A program made the position numbers and the translations under genes. This document shows, piece by piece, positions 16,118 to 25,461 of a stretch of DNA of 64,000 nt; position 1 is the stretch's first letter, and each line of letters begins with the position of its first letter. Under the pieces are notes generated by a model, which ran no database searches, was not told the origin of the DNA, and worked only from the letters and a program-made list of their open reading frames with translations. Origin of the DNA: Ruegeria sp. HKCCA6707 (GTDB lineage Bacteria > Pseudomonadota > Alphaproteobacteria > Rhodobacterales > Rhodobacteraceae); the NCBI RefSeq assembly GCF_013033515.1, contig NZ_WQEG01000010.1:1-64000 (forward strand), read 5' to 3'.

Positions 16118-17616
16118 GCAACCGCATCGATATGAAGGGCATTGGCAAAAGCTTTTTTGCCACCCGCGCGCTGGACAATGTCGATTTTTCCTGTGTGTCC
16201 GGTGAGGTTCACGCTCTTGTCGGCCTGAATGGTGCGGGCAAGTCGACCTTGATGAAAGTGCTGGGCGGCGTCTATCAAAAAGACGAAGGCGTTATCGAAC
16301 ATAACGGCAAGCCCATCGAGATCACCGCGCCTGCCGATGCGGCCAAGGCCGGGATTTCCATGATCCACCAAGAGCTGTCTTTGATCAATGAGCTGACCGT
16401 GGCCGGGAACATCTTTCTGGGGCGCGAGCTGAAGCGGGGCGGAACCCCGTTCCTGGACAAGCGCGAGATGGCGCGTCAGGTCAAAATGCAGCTGGATCGT
16501 TTTGGATTGTCATTGGATCCCAACAAACCTGTGCGCGAGTTGAACTCGGGCGAGAAACAGATTGTCGAGATCATTCGGGCGCTGATGTCCGACAGTTGGC
16601 TGATTGTCATGGACGAACCCACTTCGGCCCTATCCGAAGAAGACAAGGATCGTCTGTTCGAATTCATCGCCCGGATGAAGGCCGAAGGCATCGCGATCAT
16701 CTATATCTCGCATCACATGCCCGAGATCTTTTCAATCGCTGAACAGGTCACCGTTATGCGGGACGGTGTAATCGTGCTGTCCGAGCGCACCTCGGACACA
16801 ACCGAAGACGCCGTTATCCAGTCGATGACCGGCGAAGAGCTTGAGCATTTCGTCAAACCGCACAAAGAGATCGAGGGTGACCCTCTCTTGTCGGTGCAGG
16901 ACCTGTGCAAAGCGGGCACCTATGATCAGGTGTCGCTTGAGGTTCGCCCCGGTGAGATCGTTGTCATGACCGGCCTGCGCGGCTGCGGCGCGCCTGAACT
17001 GGCCAAGGCCATTTTTGGCCTGGACGGCGACTATCAAGGCACGGTTCACTACAAAGGCCGCCCTCTCAAACCTGGCCGCGGGCCCTCGGTTTCAGTGCGG
17101 GACGGGATGGGGCTTGTTACCGAAAACCGGGACAAGAACGGTATTTTGCCACCTCTGTCCGTCCGAGATAACATCGCCTTGCCGTTCCTTGAAAAGACCG
17201 TGCGCGCCGGGCTGATCGATGGGGGCTATATCGACAAGGTGGTCGACAAAGCCATCCGGGATACATCGACCAAAACCTCGTCACCGGATCAGGAAATCCG
17301 GTTTCTGTCGGGCGGCAACAAGCAGAAAATCTGTTTCTCGCGCTGGCTGGACGAAGACCTTGAACTGTTGATCCTGCTTGAGCCCACGCGGGGCATCGAT
17401 GTCCATGCCAAGGCCGATATTTATCGGATCATCGAAGACCTGGCCGAACGTGGCGTGGGGATCTTGATCCTATCCTATGAGATTGACGAAGTCATCATGT
17501 TGGCTGACCGGGTTTTGACCTTGTACCAAGGGCAAAGCGTTTCGGAATACGTGTACCCGAATTTCGAGAAAGATCAGATGCTTGCAGACATGGCAGGCGC
17601 GGGTCAGCCGCATTAA
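16114..17616 (+). CDS. CUT2-type sugar ABC transporter ATPase (two nucleotide-binding domains)
   Basis: 500 aa RbsA/MglA-type double ATPase. Domain 1: Walker [10 protein letters not shown], signature [15 protein letters not shown], Walker [17 protein letters not shown]. Domain 2: degenerate Walker [11 protein letters not shown], signature [32 protein letters not shown]. Loss of a normal second Walker A is usual in this family and does not imply inactivity. Completes the transporter with the two permeases and the binding protein. Confidence 0.93.
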   Translation: MSNRIDMKGIGKSFFATRALDNVDFSCVSGEVHALVGLNGAGKSTLMKVLGGVYQKDEGVIEHNGKPIEITAPADAAKAGISMIHQELSLINELTVAGNIFLGRELKRGGTPFLDKREMARQVKMQLDRFGLSLDPNKPVRELNSGEKQIVEIIRALMSDSWLIVMDEPTSALSEEDKDRLFEFIARMKAEGIAIIYISHHMPEIFSIAEQVTVMRDGVIVLSERTSDTTEDAVIQSMTGEELEHFVKPHKEIEGDPLLSVQDLCKAGTYDQVSLEVRPGEIVVMTGLRGCGAPELAKAIFGLDGDYQGTVHYKGRPLKPGRGPSVSVRDGMGLVTENRDKNGILPPLSVRDNIALPFLEKTVRAGLIDGGYIDKVVDKAIRDTSTKTSSPDQEIRFLSGGNKQKICFSRWLDEDLELLILLEPTRGIDVHAKADIYRIIEDLAERGVGILILSYEIDEVIMLADRVLTLYQGQSVSEYVYPNFEKDQMLADMAGAGQPH

Positions 17617-17638
17617 TCGATTAAAGGAGAGAACACCT

Positions 17639-19072
17639 GTGTTCTACAAATGCTTCATTGACAATGAGTGGGTCGAAGCCAGCAACGGTGCCAGGATGGA
17701 GGTGCGCAATCCGGCAACCGGAGAGGTTTGGGCCGAAGTTCCCGCCTGTACCCAGGCCGAGGTCGACCGGGCGATAGAAAGCTCGGCGCGGGCACAGAAG
17801 GAATGGGCGCTGTTGCCACCTATTGAACGTGCCGGTTACATCTACAAGATCGCCGAAGGGATCGAGCGCGAACGCGCGCTGCTGGAGGAATTGCTGGTCA
17901 AAGAGCAGGGCAAAACCCTTGCAGAAGCGGCCGGTGAGGTAACTGATACCATCCGCTATATGACCTATTCCGCCGAGGCGGCGCGGCGTCTGCGCGGGGA
18001 TATTTTCCCGTCCGATAATCCACGTGAACAGCTGTTCATCTACAAGGTGCCCTTTGGTGTCACGCTGGGCCTGTGTGCCTATAACTATCCGCTAGCCCTG
18101 ATCGGTCGCAAAGCCGGGCCTGCGCTGGTGACGGGCAACACGATGATCCTCAAACCGCATGAGGCGACGCCTGTAACCGCGTCGGTGTTCTGCCGTATTG
18201 TCGAAGAGGCCGGTCTGCCCCCAGGCGTCATCAACATGGTGACAGGCACGGGTGCCGAAGTTGGCGCGCCGCTGGTCGAAAGCCCGACCGTTCGCCTGAT
18301 CACCCTGACCGGTTCGATCCGCGCGGGTCAGGCGGTGGCGCAGGCCTCGGCCAAGAATATCACCGCCCTGTCGCTTGAGCTGGGTGGCAGCGCGCCCTTT
18401 ATCGTTCTGAAAGATGCCGATCTTGATGCCGCCGCCGAAGCCTGCGCGATAGCGCGATTTGCCAATGCCGGGCAGGTCTGCATCTGCTCGGAATCGGTGC
18501 TGGTCGAAGAGGCGGTAGCCGACGCGTTCACTGAGAAATTGCTGGCGCATGTGGCCAAGATCAAGGTCGGTGACCCGATGACCAACGGCGGCATGGGGCC
18601 GATCACGACCCCCGGCGCGTTGGAGCGGGTCGAACGGATCGTGGCGGATTCGGTGGCCGGTGGGGCTGCGATTGCAACCGGAGGGAAACGGCCCGAAGGT
18701 ACTGAATATGCGGCAGGCAACTGGTACGAACCTACCGTCTTGGTCAACGCATCCGCCGACACAGCCGCGGTGCGCGAAGAGATCTTTGGCCCGGTCTTGC
18801 CTGTCGTTCGGGTGGCTGACTATGAAGAGGCGCTGTCGATTGCAAATGACCGCCCGGATGGGCTGTCCGCCTATCTGTGGACGCAAAACCCTTCGGTCTA
18901 TATGGACGCCATCCAGCGTCTTGAAACCGGAACCATCTTTCTGAATTCCGGCATCATTGGATATATTCAAGGCTACCACAATGGCCACAAGCTGAGCGGT
19001 GTGGGTGGCGAAGACGGTGTCTATGGCATCGAAGGCTATCTGCAAAAGCGGACAGTGTATCAGAAATTCTGA
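17639..19072 (+). CDS. NAD(P)-dependent aldehyde dehydrogenase
   Basis: 477 aa from GTG at 17639 ([14 protein letters not shown]), placed by AAAGGAGAG about eight bases upstream; the longer frame overlaps the ATPase. Catalytic Cys in [12 protein letters not shown], general-base Glu in [17 protein letters not shown]-like [10 protein letters not shown], and [10 protein letters not shown]. Similar to lactaldehyde/glycolaldehyde and succinate semialdehyde dehydrogenases. Last gene of the transporter operon; probably oxidises the aldehyde made from the imported sugar. Confidence 0.9.
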   Translation: MFYKCFIDNEWVEASNGARMEVRNPATGEVWAEVPACTQAEVDRAIESSARAQKEWALLPPIERAGYIYKIAEGIERERALLEELLVKEQGKTLAEAAGEVTDTIRYMTYSAEAARRLRGDIFPSDNPREQLFIYKVPFGVTLGLCAYNYPLALIGRKAGPALVTGNTMILKPHEATPVTASVFCRIVEEAGLPPGVINMVTGTGAEVGAPLVESPTVRLITLTGSIRAGQAVAQASAKNITALSLELGGSAPFIVLKDADLDAAAEACAIARFANAGQVCICSESVLVEEAVADAFTEKLLAHVAKIKVGDPMTNGGMGPITTPGALERVERIVADSVAGGAAIATGGKRPEGTEYAAGNWYEPTVLVNASADTAAVREEIFGPVLPVVRVADYEEALSIANDRPDGLSAYLWTQNPSVYMDAIQRLETGTIFLNSGIIGYIQGYHNGHKLSGVGGEDGVYGIEGYLQKRTVYQKF

Positions 19073-19082
19073 TCACATATTG

Positions 19083-19117
19083 CGGCAGGCACAGTGCCAA
19101 AAGCTCTTTGCCTGCCG
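19083..19117. terminator. Convergent terminator hairpin
   Basis: CGGCAGGCA (19083-19091) and TGCCTGCCG (19109-19117) form a perfect 9-bp stem with a 17-base loop in the 50-base gap between the aldehyde dehydrogenase gene and the oppositely directed kinase gene. Suitable for ending transcription from both sides. Confidence 0.65.
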
Positions 19118-19122
19118 ACCCG

Positions 19123-20049
19123 TCAGGCTGTGTCGGGGATGATCGCACCGGGATACTGGATCACCTGACTTGCGAGGTTGTGACCGGCCTTTGCGGCTTC
19201 CAGATCACTTTGACCTTGAATGATGGCGGCGATGTAGCCTGCGTTGAAACTGTCACCGGCGGCAGTGCTATCGATCACTTTGGCGACATGGCGCAACCCG
19301 TTGGGCGTATCCCCCGAGGCAAGGTCCAGCGGTCCTTCGGCGCCGCGTTTCAAGGCTCCCCGTGTCACGCCATTGGCCGTCAGGCGCTGCAAAACCTCAT
19401 TTGGACCAGCGTCACCGAACATGGCCATTTCATCATCAACCGAGGGCAGCGCGATATCTGCCCGTGCCCACATGGCGGTATTGACCTGCTGAGCGATCTC
19501 AGGGCTTTCCCACAGGCGCGGGCGGTAGTTGCTGTCATAGACAACCGTGCCACCCGCTGCACGAAACCTGTCGATCCACGCGATGATCTGATCGCGGATA
19601 TGCTGGGGCAGAATGGCCATCGAAATGCCTGTCAGCAGTACAAGATCGAACTGGTTCAGGCTTTCCAATGTGATCTCGCAAGGGGTCTGGAACAGGCTGC
19701 GCGCCGCTGAAGCGGACCGCCAGTAATAGAAACTGCGCTCACCCGCGTCGTCGGTTTCAATTGCGTAAAGGCCCGGCATCTGATCTGCGCGTCGCTCGAC
19801 GCAATCAGTATTCAGCCCATGAGAGTGCATGGCCGCCAGAATACGGTCGGAATAGGGATCTGTACCCAAAGCGGTGACATAAGAGACGGTGGCCTCGGTC
19901 CCGCGCAACTGCCTTGCAAGATAGACAGCGGTGTTGAACGTATCTCCTGCGATGCCAAGTGCCGCTTGGCCGTCCTTGCCGGCAATCAGCTCGATCATCA
20001 CTTCTCCGATGCAGGCGATGCGACGGAGTGAGCGTTTGGGGTGGGTCAT
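19123..20049 (-). CDS. kdgK: PfkB-family sugar kinase, probably 2-keto-3-deoxygluconate kinase
   Basis: 308 aa ribokinase-fold kinase. N-terminal RIACIGEVMIELIAG...GDTFNTAVYLARQL is the KdgK-like substrate-binding start; YDSNYRPRLW is characteristic of KDG kinases; the C-terminal DSTAAGDSFNAGYIAA carries the catalytic Asp (Ala replaces the usual first Gly). Phosphorylates 2-keto-3-deoxygluconate for aldol cleavage in the Entner-Doudoroff pathway. Starts directly after the GntR stop. KduD and a sugar-acid dehydratase in the divergent operon support a KDG intermediate; no KDPG aldolase gene is in the window. Confidence 0.82.
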   Translation of the reverse strand: MTHPKRSLRRIACIGEVMIELIAGKDGQAALGIAGDTFNTAVYLARQLRGTEATVSYVTALGTDPYSDRILAAMHSHGLNTDCVERRADQMPGLYAIETDDAGERSFYYWRSASAARSLFQTPCEITLESLNQFDLVLLTGISMAILPQHIRDQIIAWIDRFRAAGGTVVYDSNYRPRLWESPEIAQQVNTAMWARADIALPSVDDEMAMFGDAGPNEVLQRLTANGVTRGALKRGAEGPLDLASGDTPNGLRHVAKVIDSTAAGDSFNAGYIAAIIQGQSDLEAAKAGHNLASQVIQYPGAIIPDTA

Positions 20050-20757
20050 TTATAGATCCTTGAATGTCGAAGAAACCTGCGTCCAGGCGCCTTCAAGATG
20101 CGCGGACATTGCGGCCTCGGCGGCGTCTGGGTCGCGCATTAGAATGCCGTCCAAAATCGCCGTGTGCGCACGGAAATTGTTCCGGTTGCGATCAGGCAGG
20201 CGCGGCATCTGGGACCATTGCGGTTCGAGCCAGGCCACAAAAGCTTTGTGGATTGCCGGAAGAACAGGATTGCGGGGGATTTCGTAGAGAACGCGGTGAA
20301 AGGCCATGTCCGTCGCATAAAAGACCTGACTGTCTTCGATAGCCGCGCCATTTGCTTCCACGGCGGCCTTCAAGCTAGCCAAATCTTCTTTGTTTGCGAT
20401 TTCCGCGGCCTGCCGTGCCAGGGACACTTCGATCATGGCGCGGCAGTCGAACAGGTTTTTGACCCCGTTTGGTTCGGTCAAAAGATGCGTCACGATCCCG
20501 CTCACCGCGTCGACGGCGGTGTCAAAACTGGGCTTGCGCACGACTGGACGATGGCGCGGTCTGGCCTCGATCAACCCGCGCGACGACAAGACCCGAACCG
20601 CTTCGCGAACCACAGTTCGCGATATGCCGAACTCTTCCATCAGGTTGCGCTCGGGCGGCAGCGGATCACCATCTGCCAGATGGCCTGAATACACACGCTT
20701 TTCGATTTCCCGCACGACCTGATCGGCTGCCCTGCCTGATACGTCTTGTTCGGTCAT
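20050..20757 (-). CDS. GntR-family regulator with FCD domain
   Basis: 235 aa from ATG at 20757 (MTEQDVSGRAADQVV), with AAGGAACAAGG upstream; the frame extends further but into promoter DNA. Winged helix about residues 10-75 (LPPERNLMEEFGISRTVVREAVRVLSSRGLIEARPR), then an FCD ligand domain (FDCRAMIEVSLARQAAE, DMAFHRVLYEIPRNPVL, EHLEGAW-like HLEGAWTQV) with the His/Asp metal pattern. Expected to repress until a sugar acid binds. Its own divergent promoter region holds the twin operators also found before the GMC and transporter genes, so all three are likely its targets. Confidence 0.9.
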   Translation of the reverse strand: MTEQDVSGRAADQVVREIEKRVYSGHLADGDPLPPERNLMEEFGISRTVVREAVRVLSSRGLIEARPRHRPVVRKPSFDTAVDAVSGIVTHLLTEPNGVKNLFDCRAMIEVSLARQAAEIANKEDLASLKAAVEANGAAIEDSQVFYATDMAFHRVLYEIPRNPVLPAIHKAFVAWLEPQWSQMPRLPDRNRNNFRAHTAILDGILMRDPDAAEAAMSAHLEGAWTQVSSTFKDL

Positions 20758-20837
20758 CCTTGTTCCTTTAAGTAGGGCAAAGTCATCAAAGACTTGCGCC
20801 ACATAGGCCCTGACTAGGCCGAATGAGATCAGTGCTT

Positions 20838-20924
20838 TTGTACGATAAAAAAATATATCTGCGCAATAAACTTGACAGAAAATTCGATAATTGATTAGTT
20901 TTTCTTGTATTTGGTCGTACCAAA
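20838..20924. promoter_or_regulatory. Divergent promoter with twin GntR-type operators
   Basis: TTGTACGATAA at 20838-20848, TTGACA at 20872-20877, 17 bases to TTAGTT (20895-20900), then TTTGGTCGTACCAAA at 20910-20924. Centres 74 bp apart, as at the two promoters upstream in the window. It drives the dehydratase operon and lies in front of the regulator gene, so autoregulation is likely. Confidence 0.75.
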
Positions 20925-20934
20925 AGAGAATTCT

Positions 20935-22053
20935 ATGAACATCCCACTCACCGACCGTCAGATCGCCCGGGCGCAGGTAAACCTGTTCGAAGTACCGCTG
21001 GCCGAGGTCTTGACCGATGCCAAGCATGGCGATCACACGCATTTTGAACTTGTGTGTGTGACCATAACTTTGAATGACGGCTCAGAAGGGACCGGCTACA
21101 CCTATACCGGAGGCAAAGGCGGACGCGCGATCGCGGCAATGATCGAACATGATCTTGTTCCCTTCCTGATCGGGAAAGACGCGACCGAGGTTGAAGCCCT
21201 GTATGAGGCGATGCAGTGGCATGTGCATTATGTTGCGCGCGGCGGCGTGGCCTCGTTTGCGATTTCGGCGGTTGATATCGCGCTTTGGGATCTGCGTGGC
21301 AAGCGCACGGGTCTGGCGTTATGGCAAATGGCGGGTGGCCAGTCCGACCGGTGTCGTGCCTATGCGGGGGGGATCGATCTGAACTTTCCTTTGCCAAAGC
21401 TGCTGGACAGTATTCAGTCGTACCTTGATCGTGGATTCAACGGGGTGAAAATCAAAGTGGGTCAGCCCACGCTGGCCGAAGATGTCGCACGAGTCAAAGC
21501 GGTCCGAGAGTTGATTGGCTCTGATGTCACCTTCATGGTGGATGCGAATTACTCGATGAGCGTTGATGAAGCCATCGCCGCCGCCGAAGCGTTCAAGCCG
21601 TTTGACATCACCTGGTTTGAAGAGCCGATCATCCCCGATGACTATAAAGGTTTTGGTCGCATAGCCGATGCGACGGGTATACCGCTGGCCATGGGTGAAA
21701 ACCTGCATACCATTCACGAATTCGAGTATGCGTTCGAGGATGCCAAGTTGAGCTTTATTCAACCCGACGCGTCAAATTGCGGGGGTATCACGGGTTGGTT
21801 GCAAGTTGCGAAGCTAAGCCAAACCCATGACATCCGCGTCTGTTCGCATGGTATGCAAGAACTGCATGTCAGTCTGGTCTCGGCGCAACCGAATCCGGGC
21901 TGGATCGAAGTCCATTCATTTCCGATTGATGAATACACCCATCGCCCGCTGGTGGTTGAGGATAACCTGGCCATTGCGCCTTCGGCTCCTGGGGTTGGCG
22001 TGAGTTTTGATTGGGACAAACTACAAGCTGCACATGAGGGCATGAACAGATGA
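20935..22053 (+). CDS. Mandelate racemase/enolase-superfamily sugar-acid dehydratase
   Basis: 372 aa from ATG at 20935. All catalytic positions of the mandelate-racemase subgroup are visible: K172-x-K174 (VKIKVG), metal ligands D203 (VDANYS), E229 or E230 (WFEEP) and E255 (GEN), and the D278/H305 dyad ([14 protein letters not shown]). Such enzymes remove the alpha proton of an aldonate and expel the beta hydroxyl to give a 2-keto-3-deoxy acid. First gene of an operon with Zn-dehydrogenase and KduD and divergent from KdgK, which fits production of KDG or a close relative. The stereochemistry of the substrate cannot be read. Confidence 0.88.
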   Translation: MNIPLTDRQIARAQVNLFEVPLAEVLTDAKHGDHTHFELVCVTITLNDGSEGTGYTYTGGKGGRAIAAMIEHDLVPFLIGKDATEVEALYEAMQWHVHYVARGGVASFAISAVDIALWDLRGKRTGLALWQMAGGQSDRCRAYAGGIDLNFPLPKLLDSIQSYLDRGFNGVKIKVGQPTLAEDVARVKAVRELIGSDVTFMVDANYSMSVDEAIAAAEAFKPFDITWFEEPIIPDDYKGFGRIADATGIPLAMGENLHTIHEFEYAFEDAKLSFIQPDASNCGGITGWLQVAKLSQTHDIRVCSHGMQELHVSLVSAQPNPGWIEVHSFPIDEYTHRPLVVEDNLAIAPSAPGVGVSFDWDKLQAAHEGMNR

Positions 22054-23090
22054 CTGCTGAACCTATCCGCTCTGCGTTTTATCGCGGTGACAAAACCTTC
22101 GCCGTCGAGCAGGCGACACCGGCAGAGCCGGGTCCGAACGAGGTTCGGATCCGCGTCGCCTATTGCGGTATTTGCGGGACCGATATGCATGTGTTCCATG
22201 GCAATATGGATGCCCGCGTCGGCAAGAATCGGGTTATCGGCCATGAGATGTCCGGGGTCGTGGAATCGGTCGGCGCAGAAGTTGATGCGTCCCTGCTGGA
22301 CCAGAAGGTTGTTGTGCGTCCGCTGGATCATTGTGGCGAATGCCCGGCCTGCAAGGCGGGTCACGAGCATATCTGTCACAACCTGAAATTCCTGGGCCTT
22401 GATACTGATGGCGCGATGCAAGAGCTGTGGGTGGTGCCCGCTCACACGATCCATAAACTGCCTGCTGATTTGCGTCTGGACTATGCCGCGCTGATCGAGC
22501 CGGTGGCCGTCGCCTGCCACGATGTGCGCCTGTCTGGCCTTACGGCGGGCGAGGATGTGGTTGTTATTGGGGGCGGGCCGATTGGTATTCTTGTGGCCAT
22601 GACCGCGCGGGACGCGGGCGGGCGTGTTGTGATCTCGGAAGTAAACCCCAACCGCTTGGCGATTGCGCAGAAGCTGGGTTTTGACACGGTCAACCCGGTC
22701 GAGGTTGATCTGGCCGAGGACATCAATGCCCGAACCGGTGGCAAAGGCGCTGATGTCGTGTTCGAAGTGTCGGGCACGCAGCCGGGCGTTGACGCGATGA
22801 CAGCGGTGGCGGCGACACGCGGGCGGATCGTTATGGTGGCGATCCATGCGCAGAAGCCGCAGATCGACATGTTCCGGTTTTTCTGGCGCGAGCTCAAACT
22901 GATCGGCGCGCGGGTCTATGAGCCCGAAGACTATGAGAATGCCATCTCGATCATCGCTTCAGGCGGGGTGGATGCAGAAACTGTCATCACCGATGTCGCA
23001 CCTCTGAGTGAGATCCAGACTGCTTTTGAATCCCTTGATAGCAGCCCTACAGCCATGAAAAGCCTCATCAAAGTCGGAGAGATCGAATGA
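22050..23090 (+). CDS. Zinc-dependent sugar/polyol dehydrogenase
   Basis: 346 aa MDR enzyme coupled to the dehydratase by ATGA. Catalytic zinc motif [10 protein letters not shown] and GHEMSG, structural zinc lobe [15 protein letters not shown], Rossmann loop [20 protein letters not shown]. Resembles threonine 3-dehydrogenase and sorbitol/galactitol dehydrogenases. Probably oxidises the sugar or sugar acid ahead of dehydration, or the product after it. Confidence 0.88.
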   Translation: MTAEPIRSAFYRGDKTFAVEQATPAEPGPNEVRIRVAYCGICGTDMHVFHGNMDARVGKNRVIGHEMSGVVESVGAEVDASLLDQKVVVRPLDHCGECPACKAGHEHICHNLKFLGLDTDGAMQELWVVPAHTIHKLPADLRLDYAALIEPVAVACHDVRLSGLTAGEDVVVIGGGPIGILVAMTARDAGGRVVISEVNPNRLAIAQKLGFDTVNPVEVDLAEDINARTGGKGADVVFEVSGTQPGVDAMTAVAATRGRIVMVAIHAQKPQIDMFRFFWRELKLIGARVYEPEDYENAISIIASGGVDAETVITDVAPLSEIQTAFESLDSSPTAMKSLIKVGEIE

Positions 23091-23854
23091 GCATACTGAA
23101 CGCCTTTGAACTCACTGGCAAAACAGCCCTGGTCACCGGCTGCAAACGCGGCATCGGGCGGGGCATCGCCGAGGCGCTGGCCGAGGCTGGTGCTGACATT
23201 ATTGGTGTCTCGGCCAGTCTTTCGCCCGACAGCGAGGTCGAACAGGCCGTACGCGCCCTTGGGCGAAAATTCACCAGCTATCAATGCGATTTTTCTGATC
23301 GCGCTGCAGTGCTTGCCTTTGCCGCGCAGGTGCAGGCCGATGGGCTTCAACCCGATATTCTGGTCAACAACGCTGGCACGATCAAGCGAAAGCCTGCTGC
23401 GGAACACCCTGACGAGTGGTGGGACGAGGTGATTGAGGTCAACCTGTCAGCGCAATTCGTTCTGTCCCGCGAGATTGGCAAGGGCATGGTCGCGCGCGGA
23501 TCGGGCAAGATCATTTTCACCGCGTCGCTGCTGACCTTCCAGGGTGGGATCACGGTTCCTGGGTATGCCGCCTCGAAAGGTGGGGTGGGCCAGCTGACCA
23601 AGGCTCTGGCAAATGAATGGGCGCCCAAAGGCGTGAACGTTAACGCCATAGCACCGGGTTATATCGCGACGGATAACACGCAGGCCCTGCAAGACGATCC
23701 CGATCGCGCGCGGTCCATTCTGGATCGCATTCCACAAGGGCGTTGGGGCACTCCGCGTGATTTTGGCGGACCAGCGGTTTTCCTGGCGTCTTCTGCCTCG
23801 GACTATGTGAACGGGGAGATTCTCGTGGTGGATGGTGGTTGGATGGGGCGTTGA
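23087..23854 (+). CDS. kduD: 2-dehydro-3-deoxy-D-gluconate 5-dehydrogenase (KduD-like SDR)
   Basis: 255 aa SDR, coupled by ATGA. It keeps the KduD-specific run: ELTGKTALVTGCKRGIGRG, LVNNAGTIKRKPA, FTASLLTFQGGITVPGYAASKGGV, LANEWAPKGVNVNAIAPGYIATDNTQAL, RIPQGRWGTPRDFGGPAVFLASSASDYVNG and the C-terminal VDGGWMGR. KduD reduces 2,5-diketo-3-deoxygluconate to KDG or acts on 2-deoxygluconate. Together with KdgK it strengthens the case for a KDG pathway in this regulon. Confidence 0.85.
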   Translation: MSILNAFELTGKTALVTGCKRGIGRGIAEALAEAGADIIGVSASLSPDSEVEQAVRALGRKFTSYQCDFSDRAAVLAFAAQVQADGLQPDILVNNAGTIKRKPAAEHPDEWWDEVIEVNLSAQFVLSREIGKGMVARGSGKIIFTASLLTFQGGITVPGYAASKGGVGQLTKALANEWAPKGVNVNAIAPGYIATDNTQALQDDPDRARSILDRIPQGRWGTPRDFGGPAVFLASSASDYVNGEILVVDGGWMGR

Positions 23855-23896
23855 TCGCCCAAAGCCGCCCATAACGTCTGCGCGCCCTATTTGACC

Positions 23897-23923
23897 GATC
23901 CCGTCAGCAATCATCACGGGATC
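23897..23923 (+). terminator. Hairpin after kduD
   Basis: GATCCCGT and ACGGGATC form a perfect 8-bp stem with an 11-base loop, 43 bases after the kduD stop. Only a short T stretch follows (GTTTG), so it is a weak or Rho-aided terminator at best. Confidence 0.45.
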
Positions 23924-24002
23924 AGTTTGCCGGCATGTTTAGTGAGGCACCGGATGTCTCAACTATTTCTGTGTCCCATTTCTCTGAAACAACGCGGCTT
24001 CA

Positions 24003-24025
24003 AAGCCAGGGAATGACCCTGGCTT
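24003..24025 (+). terminator. Hairpin between kduD and the enolase-like operon
   Basis: AAGCCAGGG, loop AATGA, CCCTGGCTT: a perfect 9-bp stem. It probably separates the GntR-controlled operon from the LacI-controlled one that begins just downstream. Confidence 0.5.
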
Positions 24026-24076
24026 GTCCGTCAACTCTGCGTTTCGAGATAATTCAAAAATCATGATCGACTCGTC

Positions 24077-24115
24077 TTGACAGGCGGAGAACAAATTGAA
24101 ATGTTCACGTGAACA
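24077..24115 (+). promoter_or_regulatory. Promoter of the enolase-like operon with LacI-type operator
   Basis: TTGACA at 24077-24082, 17 bases, then AATGTT at 24100-24105, whose last bases are part of the perfect palindrome TGTTCACGTGAACA (24102-24115). The palindrome has the central CG typical of LacI-family sites and occurs once more at 33922-33935, next to the LacI gene. Binding here would cover the -10 region, that is, repression. Confidence 0.7.
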
Positions 24116-24143
24116 ATGCGCTGAGATGCGAGCTGGGGGCTAC

Positions 24144-25460
24144 ATGCCAAATGAATTGATTTCAGATGTTAACGCGCGGCGCGTTTGGGATAGCCGTGGC
24201 AATCCAACCGTCGAAGTTGTTGTAACAACCCAATCCGGTCGGGTCGGGCGTGCCATCGCTCCGGCGGGTGCTTCACGCGGTGCGCGTGAGGCGATCGACA
24301 TGCGCGACGGCGGTTCTGCCTTGAACGGTATGGACGTGAAGCGCGCGGTCAAAAACGTGGAAACGCGGATAGCACCGGCCATCATTGGCAAAAATGTGCT
24401 GAATCAGGCTGAGGTCGATCAGGCGATCCTGGATATGGACCCAAGCAAGCTCAAAAGTGAACTGGGCGGCAATGCAACAGTGGCAACTTCGCTGGCGGTC
24501 TTGCATGCAGCCGCTGCGGCAAAAGGCGTTCCCCTGTGGCGCCACTGCGCCGACCTGTCCGGAAATGAACCCAGCTTGCCTCTGCCCGAAATTCAGATCT
24601 TTGGTGGTGGGGCCCATGCCGGTCGTCGTGTCGATATTCAGGATTTCATGGTCATGGTTCCCGGAGCCGATACGTTTGATGAGGTGATGGAAGTGACCTC
24701 GGAAGTGTATCGCGCCGCGGGTGCGATCATGAAGCAGAAGGGGCGCCTGGCAGGTGTTGCGGATGAGGGCGGCTGGTGGCCTGTCTTTGACCACAACGAA
24801 GAAGCGCTGGAAACGCTGGTGCGCGCGATCGAACTGGCCGGAGAAAAGCCCGGTGACCGGGTTGTCATCTCGCTGGACATCGCCGCGTCGGAATTCGGGT
24901 CAAACGGGCGGTACCGGTTGGCTTTGGAAGACCGAGAGCTTGGGCGCGATGAGATGATCGACCTGTTGGGTCGGTGGTTGAATGACTACCCCATTCTGTC
25001 GATCGAAGACCCGCTTGCCGAAGATGACCCCGAAGGGATGCGTGCCTTTACGCAGGAATTCGGCAGCCGTGTTCAGATTATCGGTGATGACTATCTGGTG
25101 ACAAATGCCGCGCTGCTGCAAGGGGCGGTGCGCGACGGGGCCTGCAATGCGGTTCTGATCAAAGTGAATCAGGCGGGTACTGTGACCGAATCCATGGAGT
25201 GTCTGGCGGCTGCGAAAGCCGCCGGGTACGGCACCATCGTTTCAGCCAGATCTGGCGAAACCGAAGATGTCTCGATCAGCCATATGTCGGTCGGATTTGG
25301 GGCGGGCCAGCTGAAGGTCGGGTCCATCACACGGTCAGAGCGGATGGCCAAATGGAACGAATGCCTGCGCATCGGGGACGAGATGGGGCAGGGGGCCTTT
25401 GTAAAGGGTGCACCGCTGGCCTCGACCGTCTGGGCACAAAAAGTCGGAGAAGAAGCCTGA
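24144..25460 (+). CDS. Enolase paralogue with altered active site, candidate sugar-acid dehydratase
   Basis: 438 aa, full enolase length, from ATG at 24144 (MPNELISDVNARRVWDSRGNPTVEV). Kept: H158 (GAHAG), E208 (DEGG), metal ligands D245 (LDIAASEF), E288 (IEDP) and D315 (GDD), catalytic base K340 (LIKVNQAGT), R369, S370 and K391. Changed: the histidine of the enolase SHRSGETED motif is A368 (SARSGETED), GASTG is GASRG, the Glu of QEF is D167, and SHA is AHA. Known: that His sits beside the C3 leaving group in yeast enolase, so this is unlikely to be the glycolytic enzyme. First in an operon with an FAH hydrolase, SDRs and a sugar ABC transporter and no other dehydratase, so dehydration of a longer acid is a reasonable guess. 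Confidence 0.85.
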   Translation: MPNELISDVNARRVWDSRGNPTVEVVVTTQSGRVGRAIAPAGASRGAREAIDMRDGGSALNGMDVKRAVKNVETRIAPAIIGKNVLNQAEVDQAILDMDPSKLKSELGGNATVATSLAVLHAAAAAKGVPLWRHCADLSGNEPSLPLPEIQIFGGGAHAGRRVDIQDFMVMVPGADTFDEVMEVTSEVYRAAGAIMKQKGRLAGVADEGGWWPVFDHNEEALETLVRAIELAGEKPGDRVVISLDIAASEFGSNGRYRLALEDRELGRDEMIDLLGRWLNDYPILSIEDPLAEDDPEGMRAFTQEFGSRVQIIGDDYLVTNAALLQGAVRDGACNAVLIKVNQAGTVTESMECLAAAKAAGYGTIVSARSGETEDVSISHMSVGFGAGQLKVGSITRSERMAKWNECLRIGDEMGQGAFVKGAPLASTVWAQKVGEEA

Positions 25461-25461
25461 T

